From contig CANMCO010000018.1 of assembly GCA_947496355.1 (NCBI GenBank), forward strand, positions 1 to 52,603: a DNA stretch of 52,603 nt, in the 5' to 3' direction. The stretch is from an uncultured Aquimarina sp. Its GTDB lineage: Bacteria > Bacteroidota > Bacteroidia > Flavobacteriales > Flavobacteriaceae. This document shows positions 38,604-45,842 of the stretch, one piece after another (position 1 is the stretch's first letter; every line of letters starts with the position of its first letter). The notes beneath the pieces were generated by a model that searched no databases, had not been told where the DNA came from, and worked only from the letters and a program-made list of their open reading frames with translations. Both the position numbers and the translations under genes were made by a program.

Positions 38604-38633
38604 CAAAATTAACATAATTTTAAGGGTTGCAAA
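38604..38633 (-). promoter_or_regulatory. adhesin A promoter
   Basis: On the minus strand there is a -33 TTTG (38630-38633), an 18-bp spacer and a -7 box TAATTTTG (38604-38611), a full TAnnTTTG match. The leader to the ATG at 38554 would be about 43 nt. The -33 TTTG is formed by the end of one GGGTTGCAAA repeat. Confidence 0.7.
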
Positions 38634-38683
38634 GAAAATAGGGGTTGCAAAAGGGTTGCAAGATGGTGTTTTTGGGGGTTGCA
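38624..38683 (-). promoter_or_regulatory. direct-repeat operator, GGGTTGCA x4
   Basis: GGGTTGCA occurs on the plus strand at 38624, 38642, 38653 and 38676. The central pair is GGGTTGCAAAAGGGTTGCAA, 11 bp apart. The GGTTGC core of the central pair begins 32 bp from the -7 box edge. This is almost the position of the GGTGTC pair in promoters B, C and R2 (33 bp). It is a likely activator site. Confidence 0.65.
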
Positions 38684-38713
38684 GGTTTATTTTTTCCCAT
38701 TTATATGATTACT

Positions 38714-38780
38714 ATATCAGACCCTTCGAGTACCTCAGGGTCCATACGTATCAAGGACTGAGGCTCTCGAAGTCCGATAT
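38714..38780. repeat. imperfect long inverted repeat downstream of R1
   Basis: The arm around 38714-38743 (ATATC.GA...CTTCGAG..CCTCAG) pairs with 38753-38780 (CTGAGG..CTCGAAG..CGATAT) around acgtatcaa. It lies between the R1 stop and the adhesin A promoter. It could end the R1 transcript or be an intergenic palindromic repeat of the same general kind as 9187-9237. Confidence 0.55.
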
Positions 38781-38874
38781 GATGAATACTAGGATTATAC
38801 GTAGAAGTGTATCTTGCGCCAAATCGAAGGGTGCAGGATGACATCATAATTTTTATAGTAAAAAGTGGCACTAA

Positions 38875-40515
38875 TTAAATATTTGAATTCTTTATAAACT
38901 CGATAATATCCTGTTTAGAATCGACTCCTACTTTTTTACGAATGCGAGATCGGGAAGATTTAATTGCGGAGACCGTTGTACCTTGTAATTTACTAATTTC
39001 AGTAGAATTGAGCCCCAATGTCATAAGGCATAGGAGTTCTTTTTCCTTTTCTTTTAATTGCGTAAAGTGTTTATCGAGAATCACTTTAAAATCAAGGCTT
39101 ACTGAATTAAGATAAGAATGTAGATCAGTAGCTGTTCTTTTCGTTGCTTTTTCAGAAAGTAATGAAGCAGAAAGTGAATGCAATGCTGTTTTACGTTCTT
39201 GTTCATTTCTTAGTTTGATGATATCTCGTATTTCGCCTAAGGTACTACTTAGTATTTCTTGACGTAGTGAATTTTCAATAACCACATTTTTTAGTTCTTT
39301 TTCTCGGGTTACCAGCGCCAATTCTGCTTTTACTTTTTCTAATTGCTCGCTTTCTAACTCTTTATTTGACAATTCTAGACGATGCTTTGCATTTTTTCGG
39401 GTTAACCAAAAAATAATACCTCCCATAATGGTAGCAATTACAAAAAGTAATAAGTACAATTGTTTCTTTGAGGTTTCATTTTCTAATCTTAACTCACTCG
39501 CCTGTTTTTCTTTATCAAATTGATAATTCAGTTCTAAAGCTGTAATCCGTTTTGCTTTTTCAATATCATTGATAGAATCATTGTACATTTTGTAGACCTT
39601 ATAATCTTGTAGTGCCTGCTCGTATTCTTTTCGAGTTTCGTTTAGATTACTTCTACTATAATACTGCTTCAATAACAATTCTTTATGTTTTAGTTTTTTT
39701 GCAACAGCAATGGCGCTATCAAGATAAGGAACAGCGCTCTCATATTGCTTTAGCGCATTATATAATACTGCTACATTCAAGTAACTTATACTCAATTCAT
39801 TTTGATCATTAATATCTCTAGAAATTTTAATATTTTCTTTATATATATCGATAGATTGATCATACTTTTTTTCTTTAAAATATATTGCTGCTAAAGTGCC
39901 ATTAGCTTTTGATTTACGAATAATTGAACACGGCATCTCTTTAACAACAGCTATATGATATCTAGCAGAATCCATCTGTTCATTGTTATAGTATGTGAGT
40001 CCCAACATATGACGGGATAATGCTAGATCTTCAACATCTTTCAGTTTTTCCTTAACGATTATTGCTTTTTTTAAGTATTCTTTTGCTTTACTAAACTCCT
40101 TTTGACGTCTGTAAAACATACCCAGATTATGTAATGATAATCCAATACCCGCAGAATCCTTTACGTTATGAGTTATATCAAGTGCTTCTAAGTAGTTGCT
40201 AAGTGCTTTTTCTACATAACTCTGCTTACTATCTAATATACCGAGATAATTCAGTGCTTCTGCTTTGCGACTTTGAAAGTAATTTCCTTCGTTATCTTTG
40301 ATAATATTTAAGACATCGTTAATAATGATTCTTGTGGTATCTACATTAGATTTAAGCAATTGTTTTGCCAATTCAATTTTATACCCAATCTTGATCGAAT
40401 CAGTTGTTGCTTTTTCGAGCTTGTACTTCAATTGGTTTGCAATACTATCATGGGATTGGCAAAAAGCTGACCAAGAAAGTAATAGAACACTTATATATAC
40501 GAAAGTTGATTTCAA
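38875..40515 (-). CDS. R1: TPR / transmembrane / LuxR-HTH regulator (TTG start)
   Basis: 546 residues. The start is a TTG, since the signal peptide (MKSTFVYISVLLLSWSAFCQ) begins there and no ATG is near. A periplasmic TPR sensor domain (~25-340; NYLEALDITHNVKDSAGIGLSLHNLG, FSKAKEYLKKAIIVKEK) is followed by one TM span (~350-372), a cytoplasmic coiled coil (~375-425) and a C-terminal LuxR-type HTH (~485-540: LKEKEKELLCLMTLGLNSTE, AIKSSRSRIRKKVG). This architecture is a membrane-tethered one-component regulator known from Bacteroidetes. It lies between two adhesin cassettes. Its promoter and that of adhesin A share GGGTTGC elements, which suggests autoregulation and control of adhesin A (inference). 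Confidence 0.88.
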   Translation of the reverse strand: MKSTFVYISVLLLSWSAFCQSHDSIANQLKYKLEKATTDSIKIGYKIELAKQLLKSNVDTTRIIINDVLNIIKDNEGNYFQSRKAEALNYLGILDSKQSYVEKALSNYLEALDITHNVKDSAGIGLSLHNLGMFYRRQKEFSKAKEYLKKAIIVKEKLKDVEDLALSRHMLGLTYYNNEQMDSARYHIAVVKEMPCSIIRKSKANGTLAAIYFKEKKYDQSIDIYKENIKISRDINDQNELSISYLNVAVLYNALKQYESAVPYLDSAIAVAKKLKHKELLLKQYYSRSNLNETRKEYEQALQDYKVYKMYNDSINDIEKAKRITALELNYQFDKEKQASELRLENETSKKQLYLLLFVIATIMGGIIFWLTRKNAKHRLELSNKELESEQLEKVKAELALVTREKELKNVVIENSLRQEILSSTLGEIRDIIKLRNEQERKTALHSLSASLLSEKATKRTATDLHSYLNSVSLDFKVILDKHFTQLKEKEKELLCLMTLGLNSTEISKLQGTTVSAIKSSRSRIRKKVGVDSKQDIIEFIKNSNI

Positions 40516-40550
40516 AAGATCGGTTTTTGGGTAATATGTTGGTTTTACTT

Positions 40551-40613
40551 CAAAAATACATCATAATATCTTTGCAACCGTAATGAAACCCTTTTAACAC
40601 CCTTTTGCAACCC
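40551..40613 (-). promoter_or_regulatory. R1 promoter with four 11-bp-spaced operator units
   Basis: The -7 box TATTTTTG (40551-40558, minus strand) matches TAnnTTTG. Upstream, on the plus strand, gcaaccg (40574), gaaaccc (40585), aacaccc (40596) and gcaaccc (40607) are spaced exactly 11 bp, each followed by an A/T-rich tetramer. The motif is the reverse complement of the GGGTTGC boxes at adhesin A, so it faces the other way relative to transcription. The unit nearest the gene overlaps the -33 position. Confidence 0.6.
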
Positions 40614-40675
40614 TTTTTGGTTACACAAATTAGATTACCATGCACCATGATGATACCTTAACCTTAAAAACAGAA

Positions 40676-40699
40676 AACCACCCATTTTATTGAGCGGTT
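40676..40699 (-). terminator. intrinsic terminator after lipoprotein B
   Basis: On the minus strand a 9-bp stem (AACCGCTCA / TGGGTGGTT, two G-U pairs) with loop ATAAAA is followed by TTTTCTGTTTTT. It ends the adhesin B-lipoprotein B transcript 50 nt after the stop. It is a diverged relative of the CCACTC/GAGTGG terminators at 30457 and 51701. Confidence 0.65.
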
Positions 40700-40750
40700 C
40701 GTACATATAAATACTACAGATCCCTTACTTCTGTTATATCGTATTTTAAA

Positions 40751-41446
40751 TTATTCTGTTCTAAAATTCCATACCTGACTAATAGCAGCACTTTGATTAC
40801 TGTCCTTGACCACTACTCGCCAATAATAAACTGTATCTGGCGATACCGTTACATCAAATGATGATACATCGATATTCTCTACAAATAAAGATGGAGGGTT
40901 TGTATCCCCAAAGTACAAGTCATATAATAGTGCATTCTGATCTACATCACTAGCATCCCAATCTAAAGCAATCATTGTTCCTGATACTCTCTCTCCTAAA
41001 GACGGGCTTATCAGTCCTGGAGTCGAAGGTATCGTATTTACTCCCGCATCGGGTTCTGTAAAGAAACTTTGCGTAGGAGAATATTCACTCTCATTGCCTT
41101 TACTATCTCTTGCTTTTACTCGCCAATAATAGGTTGTTCCTTTTTCTAGGGTAAAAGCTCTTATTGTTTCTGAAGTAACTGTCGTAAATACTATGGTCGA
41201 AAAATTACTATTGGTAGCAATATCAATCACATACGTAATCGAATCATTATCACCATCGCTAGCTGCACTCCAATCAAATTCTAAATTGAAGTTGGTACAA
41301 ACCAAGTTATTGGTAGGATAAATCAAACTTGGTATTGATGGATCTACATTAGATAGATCTATCTGTGGTCCATCGCCATCATCATTACTGCATGAAAACA
41401 GAAACAACAAACTTACTAGTGTGATGTATTGGGTTAAATTTCTCAT
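40751..41446 (-). CDS. lipoprotein B with two FN3-like domains
   Basis: 231 residues. Lipobox LFLFSC followed by SNDDGDGP, then two FN3-like domains. Most of the protein is nearly identical to lipoprotein A (shared DLSN.DPSIPSLIYPTNN, VCTNFNLEFDWSAASDGDND, NTNPP-type FN3 loops). Divergence is greatest in the signal peptide and the middle linker. The start codon overlaps the adhesin B stop by 4 nt (ATGA), so translation is coupled. Retention of the pair in both cassettes suggests that each lipoprotein works with its adhesin. Confidence 0.86.
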   Translation of the reverse strand: MRNLTQYITLVSLLFLFSCSNDDGDGPQIDLSNVDPSIPSLIYPTNNLVCTNFNLEFDWSAASDGDNDSITYVIDIATNSNFSTIVFTTVTSETIRAFTLEKGTTYYWRVKARDSKGNESEYSPTQSFFTEPDAGVNTIPSTPGLISPSLGERVSGTMIALDWDASDVDQNALLYDLYFGDTNPPSLFVENIDVSSFDVTVSPDTVYYWRVVVKDSNQSAAISQVWNFRTE

Positions 41447-44400
41447 TGTTTTACAATTTTAAATGCTCTTGGGGTTGCTTCATTAATCTGTACAAAGTAT
41501 ATTCCTTGTGGTAGACTATCCATTACAAGAGTTACTTTGTTATCTATAATGTTATACACTCCCGAAGATACTTGCATCCCAAGACTATTATATATATCGA
41601 TAACAATAGTTTTTGATCCCATATTTGGCATACTTACAATCACATTACCTCGTGTTGGGTTTGGTGCTATCCTAGTCTCATCAAATAAGTTTACTTTGGT
41701 TGATAATTTTCCTTCGCAGGCAAGGCTAGAGAACACATCAATAGTGTCTCCGTTCTTTACCTCTACAGAAAAACTATTGCTATTATATTCTCCCACTATC
41801 TCATTATTGATCTTAACTGTATACGGTGCTGTACCAGAATCGATCTCCACCTTAACAGTATTAGTCGTGCTATCGGTATTCAATTCTGTCTTTCCTGTTA
41901 GGCTTTCTGCAGCTTCAATCACCACTTCAAAACATTGTTCACAATTGGTAAACCCATCAATGGCAATACAAACTGGATAGGTTCCTGGTGACAGGTTATC
42001 AACTTCAAGAGTAGAAGTGAAATTAAGCGTTTCATTATTTACTGTTGCAATATAATTCAATGTTTCAGCAGCATTGATGATAATGATACCGTTGTTCTTA
42101 TCGACACACGTTTCACTAAATGTTTGAATCGTAAAATTATCTGCTGGCAAATCATAAATAGGGCAACTAGTCATTACATTTACTATTCGGGACACTTCTA
42201 CGGATGTATTTCCTGAAGCATCTGTAGCATTATATCGTATCGTATAACTTCCAATAGCATCTACAAAATCTGAAGTATCGATCACAACATTACTACCATC
42301 ATTGGTAGTAGCTCCTAATTCGGTATAACCAGCTCCTAGTTCGATAGCTTGTGGGTTATCGCCTCTTAATGTAATTACTGGTGATGTGGTATCAATTACA
42401 TTTACGGTTCTTGTTACTTCTGTAGCAACATTGCCAGAAGCATCGGTAGCATTGTATGTGATTGTATAACTTCCTATCGCATCTACAAAAGCAGTAGCAT
42501 CAATAATCACATTCGTTACACCGTCATCGGTTGTTGCGCCTAACTCTGTATAGCCAGCTCCTAATTCAATAGTTTGTGGATTATCACCTGTTAGCGTAAT
42601 TACTGGTGCAGTAGTATCTACTACATTTACGGTTCTGGTAACTTCTAAAGCTACATTACTAGAAGCATCGGTAGCATTGTATCTGATTGTATAACTTCCT
42701 ATCGCATCTACAAAAGCAGTAGCATCAATAATCACATTCGTTACATCGTCATCGGTTGTTGCGCCTAACTCTGTATAGCCTGAACCTAGTTCAATAGTTT
42801 GTGGATTATTGCCAGTTAAGGTAATTATTGGCGCAGTAGTATCTACTACATTTACGGTTCTGGTAACTTCTAAAGCAACATTACCCGAAGCATCTGTAGC
42901 ATTGTATGTTACCGTATAACCACCCACAGCGTCTACAAAATCCGTAATATCAATTACCAAGCTTGTTACTCCATCATCCACCATGGCACCTAGCTCGGTA
43001 TAACCATCACCTAGTTCAATGGTTTGTGGATTGTCTCCGGTTAACGTAATTACTGGAGCTATGCAATCTTCACTATAACTTGCTAAGGCATCTTTTGCCC
43101 AACCAGAATAATTACCTGTTCCAGCATTGGCTGCGGTAGCATCGTCAACCTCAATACAACTCAAGTTAGGGTTATTCTGTACAGAGATATAAGAAAATGT
43201 ACTTAGATTGCTACCGTTCTTTACATTCAGAAAGGTTAGCTGATTGTTATCGACTTCTAGCTCTTGCATTGCAGGATTAGCACTCAAATCTAAAGCAGTT
43301 AACGAATTATCATTACAGTATAAATAGTTCAATGCCGTATTGGTACTTAGGTCAATACTGGTTAATTCATTATCTGATAAATACAATTCTTCTAAGAGTA
43401 CATTATTACTTAAATCTAAATTAGACAATAAATTGTTGGTACACTCTAGATAGTCTAATACTGTATTAGCACTAAGATCTAGGCTCGTAAGCGAGCTGTT
43501 ATTTACTATTAACTGACTAAGTGCTGTATTTGTACTCAGGTCAATACTTGTAAGTGCCGTAGCATTGAGTTCTAAATTTGCTAATGCTGTATTCGTATTA
43601 AGATCTAAACTTGATAATGGAGTATCTTTAATGAATATTCTGTCTAATCTAACATTAGCACTAAGATCTATACTTGATAATGAGCTATTGTTAATATTCA
43701 ATTTTGTCAATGCTGTATTGGTGCTTAGATCTATAGCAGATAATAAGTTATTCCCAATAGTTAAGTTTGTAAGCAATGTATTAGCACTAAGGTTTATACT
43801 TGTTAATTGATTATTATCTCTAACAACTGCGAAAAATAATTGTGTATTTCCGCTAAGATCCAGATCTGTTAACGCTGTGCCTATAAGTGCCATTGTATTT
43901 AGAGCAGTATTTTTACTCAGATCAATACTGGTTAGTGGATTACCATCACTCCATAATTGCGTTAACGAAACAAAGTCTTCGATACCCGTAAGATCTGTGA
44001 TTCCTTTATTATATAATGCTCCTCCAGTACCCGCATTAAAGCTTACTACACTTGCTATATTAGCCGTAGGCACAAAATTATCTAAACCAGTAGTATCGTA
44101 TCCGGCATCTATTAAGGCTTGTTCAAAATTATCATCAGGAACAAAAGTAAAACATTGATCTGCATATGCAGAAGTAGCCCCATCTATTTGCCATCCTGCA
44201 TAATTACCTCCCCCAGCGTATGCATCAGCAGCATTGTCAACCTGGATACAGCCTAAGTTTGGGTTATTTGAGGCATTAAACTCTACAAAATTGACATTAT
44301 TTCCATTCCTGATATTCAAAAAACTTAGATCATTGTTGTTGACTCTTAGAAGACCCAATACCGGATTGCTCGAAACATCTAATGTTGTTAAATTGTTATT

Positions 44401-45579
44401 TTCTGCATAAAGGACTTCCAGAAGAAGGAAACCGTTTACATCTATATCAGTTACGTTATTATTACCGCAAACTAATTCATTGATGTTTGAAACACCACTT
44501 AGATTCAGCCCCTCTAAATGATTGTCACTTACATCTAATTCAGAAAAATTGGTATTTGTTCCCAAAATAAGATCTGAAGCATTGGTTAACTCATTTTGAG
44601 CAAGGTTTAAAATTTCAAGGCTAGTATTGGCACTTACATCTATGCTGGAGATATCATTGTTATTGGCATTTATAGTTAGTAGTGCTACATTATTACTTAT
44701 ATCCAAGCTTGTTAATTGATTATCGTTTATAGATAATTCTTCTAACAATGGAGATTCATTAATATTTATCAAAGTAAGCACATTTGAACTCGCATCAAGC
44801 TTTTTCAATTTGGTATTGTATTGAAAATCAAACTCGGTAATATTATTATTGCTAATATTGAAATCCTCCATACTTGCAAAGTAATCAGCGCCTCTAAGAT
44901 CATTTATGTTTCTATTACTCATATTCAACTTTCTCAGCGTATCCAATGGAAATACACTTACAAAATTATCAGGAGTCCCAAAATCGAATCTCAAGTCTAT
45001 AAATGCCTGCTCAAAATTATCATCAGGTATATAAATCTCACAAACCGTACGATAATAACGCGTTGAACCATCTTTGATCCAACTCGCTGTATAAGCACCA
45101 AATTGGTCATCTATCGCTATACATCTCATATTATTATTATCTGCCTGAAAAGAAACCACATTGGTATTATTTCCATTTCTAAAATCTAAGGATCTTAAAC
45201 CAACATTATCACATCGTAAGTTGGTTAAGGCTGTATTATTTCTTAAATCCAAATACTCGATTGCCGTATTATTATGGCAATTTAATGTTTGTAGTGCAAC
45301 ATTTTTGCTTACATCAAGAGATGTTAATTGGTTATCATTAACATCCAACTGTGTAAGCGCAACAAAAGCTTCGATACCGGTAAGGTCTGCGATGTTACTA
45401 TTGGATACATCAAGCGTTGTTAGGGATGCTATATTCGCAGTAGGTACTTGCCCATCATTTGCTATATCATCATAGGCAGCTAAAGCAGCTTCAAAATTAC
45501 TATCCGGGATTGCCGTGTACTGGGCATAGGATGAAAAACTGAAGCATAAAAAAGCGAAGTAAAGTAATATTCTTTTCAT
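41443..45579 (-). CDS. adhesin B: leucine-rich-repeat/DUF5011 T9SS surface protein
   Basis: 1378 residues. Signal peptide MKRILLYFAFLCFSFSSYAQ. Residues ~22-830 are three blocks opening with IPDSNFE/IPDDNFEQA/VPDDNFEQALIDAGYD and filled with 20-22-residue LRRs of the L-x-x-LDLS-x-NTAL type. Four DUF5011 repeats (~838-1136) follow, then the same C-terminal half-kilobase module as adhesin A (CVDKNNGIIIINAA, DNLSPGTYPVCIAIDGFTNC, NSFSVEVKNGD) and a T9SS type A sorting domain (IAPNPTRGN...FKIVKQ). The N-terminal recognition part differs wholly from adhesin A while the C-terminus is shared. The preceding leader is AAACCCCTTAT, and an upstream GGTGTC pair marks the promoter. Confidence 0.92.
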   Translation of the reverse strand: MKRILLYFAFLCFSFSSYAQYTAIPDSNFEAALAAYDDIANDGQVPTANIASLTTLDVSNSNIADLTGIEAFVALTQLDVNDNQLTSLDVSKNVALQTLNCHNNTAIEYLDLRNNTALTNLRCDNVGLRSLDFRNGNNTNVVSFQADNNNMRCIAIDDQFGAYTASWIKDGSTRYYRTVCEIYIPDDNFEQAFIDLRFDFGTPDNFVSVFPLDTLRKLNMSNRNINDLRGADYFASMEDFNISNNNITEFDFQYNTKLKKLDASSNVLTLININESPLLEELSINDNQLTSLDISNNVALLTINANNNDISSIDVSANTSLEILNLAQNELTNASDLILGTNTNFSELDVSDNHLEGLNLSGVSNINELVCGNNNVTDIDVNGFLLLEVLYAENNNLTTLDVSSNPVLGLLRVNNNDLSFLNIRNGNNVNFVEFNASNNPNLGCIQVDNAADAYAGGGNYAGWQIDGATSAYADQCFTFVPDDNFEQALIDAGYDTTGLDNFVPTANIASVVSFNAGTGGALYNKGITDLTGIEDFVSLTQLWSDGNPLTSIDLSKNTALNTMALIGTALTDLDLSGNTQLFFAVVRDNNQLTSINLSANTLLTNLTIGNNLLSAIDLSTNTALTKLNINNSSLSSIDLSANVRLDRIFIKDTPLSSLDLNTNTALANLELNATALTSIDLSTNTALSQLIVNNSSLTSLDLSANTVLDYLECTNNLLSNLDLSNNVLLEELYLSDNELTSIDLSTNTALNYLYCNDNSLTALDLSANPAMQELEVDNNQLTFLNVKNGSNLSTFSYISVQNNPNLSCIEVDDATAANAGTGNYSGWAKDALASYSEDCIAPVITLTGDNPQTIELGDGYTELGAMVDDGVTSLVIDITDFVDAVGGYTVTYNATDASGNVALEVTRTVNVVDTTAPIITLTGNNPQTIELGSGYTELGATTDDDVTNVIIDATAFVDAIGSYTIRYNATDASSNVALEVTRTVNVVDTTAPVITLTGDNPQTIELGAGYTELGATTDDGVTNVIIDATAFVDAIGSYTITYNATDASGNVATEVTRTVNVIDTTSPVITLRGDNPQAIELGAGYTELGATTNDGSNVVIDTSDFVDAIGSYTIRYNATDASGNTSVEVSRIVNVMTSCPIYDLPADNFTIQTFSETCVDKNNGIIIINAAETLNYIATVNNETLNFTSTLEVDNLSPGTYPVCIAIDGFTNCEQCFEVVIEAAESLTGKTELNTDSTTNTVKVEIDSGTAPYTVKINNEIVGEYNSNSFSVEVKNGDTIDVFSSLACEGKLSTKVNLFDETRIAPNPTRGNVIVSMPNMGSKTIVIDIYNSLGMQVSSGVYNIIDNKVTLVMDSLPQGIYFVQINEATPRAFKIVKQ

Positions 45580-45604
45580 ACATAAGGGGTTTGGATATCG
45601 GTTG

Positions 45605-45660
45605 CAATTATAAAGTAAAACCTTGATTTTAAGACAATTTTAACGGTGTCAAAAGGTGTC
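45605..45660 (-). promoter_or_regulatory. adhesin B promoter with GGTGTC direct-repeat operator
   Basis: Minus-strand -7 box TATAATTG (45605-45612, one mismatch to TAnnTTTG) with a TTG at 45635-45637 as -33 (22-bp spacer). GGTGTC occurs at 45645-45650 and 45655-45660 (plus strand) as GGTGTCAAAAGGTGTCA. The first box begins 33 bp from the -7 box edge. Confidence 0.7.
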
Positions 45661-45682
45661 ATTCCCTTTATTTGACCCTAAA

Positions 45683-45700
45683 ATACGTAGCCCTACGTAT
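45683..45700. promoter_or_regulatory. palindrome ATACGTAGCCCTACGTAT
   Basis: Perfect 8-bp arms with a CC centre, 22 bp upstream of the GGTGTC pair of the adhesin B promoter. It may be a second operator or a short hairpin; no similar site was found in the other adhesin promoters. Confidence 0.4.
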
Positions 45701-45730
45701 GTGATTGTGTGAAGTTTTATGGCTGCTCGT

Positions 45731-45775
45731 CAGTTCGAGTGATACCGATGTCAATCGGTATTGTATCGAGAACTT
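45731..45775. repeat. inverted repeat downstream of adhesin C
   Basis: agttcgagtgataccgat pairs with atcggtattgtatcgagaact around gtca, nearly perfect apart from a 3-nt bulge. It lies between the adhesin C stop and the adhesin B promoter, followed by similar fragments (tctcgatacacgctcg, cactcgatgtgacgatacg). It belongs to the ttcgag-type intergenic palindromes also seen at 38714. Confidence 0.55.
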
Positions 45776-45842
45776 ATCCTAAACAAATACATCTCGATAC
45801 ACGCTCGTACCTCACGCACTCGATGTGACGATACGTTACTAA

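Noticed and set aside
41537..41980. 147-codon plus-strand frame opposite the adhesin B C-terminus
   Set aside because: Antisense shadow; a matching frame occurs opposite the homologous part of adhesin A because that coding region is duplicated.
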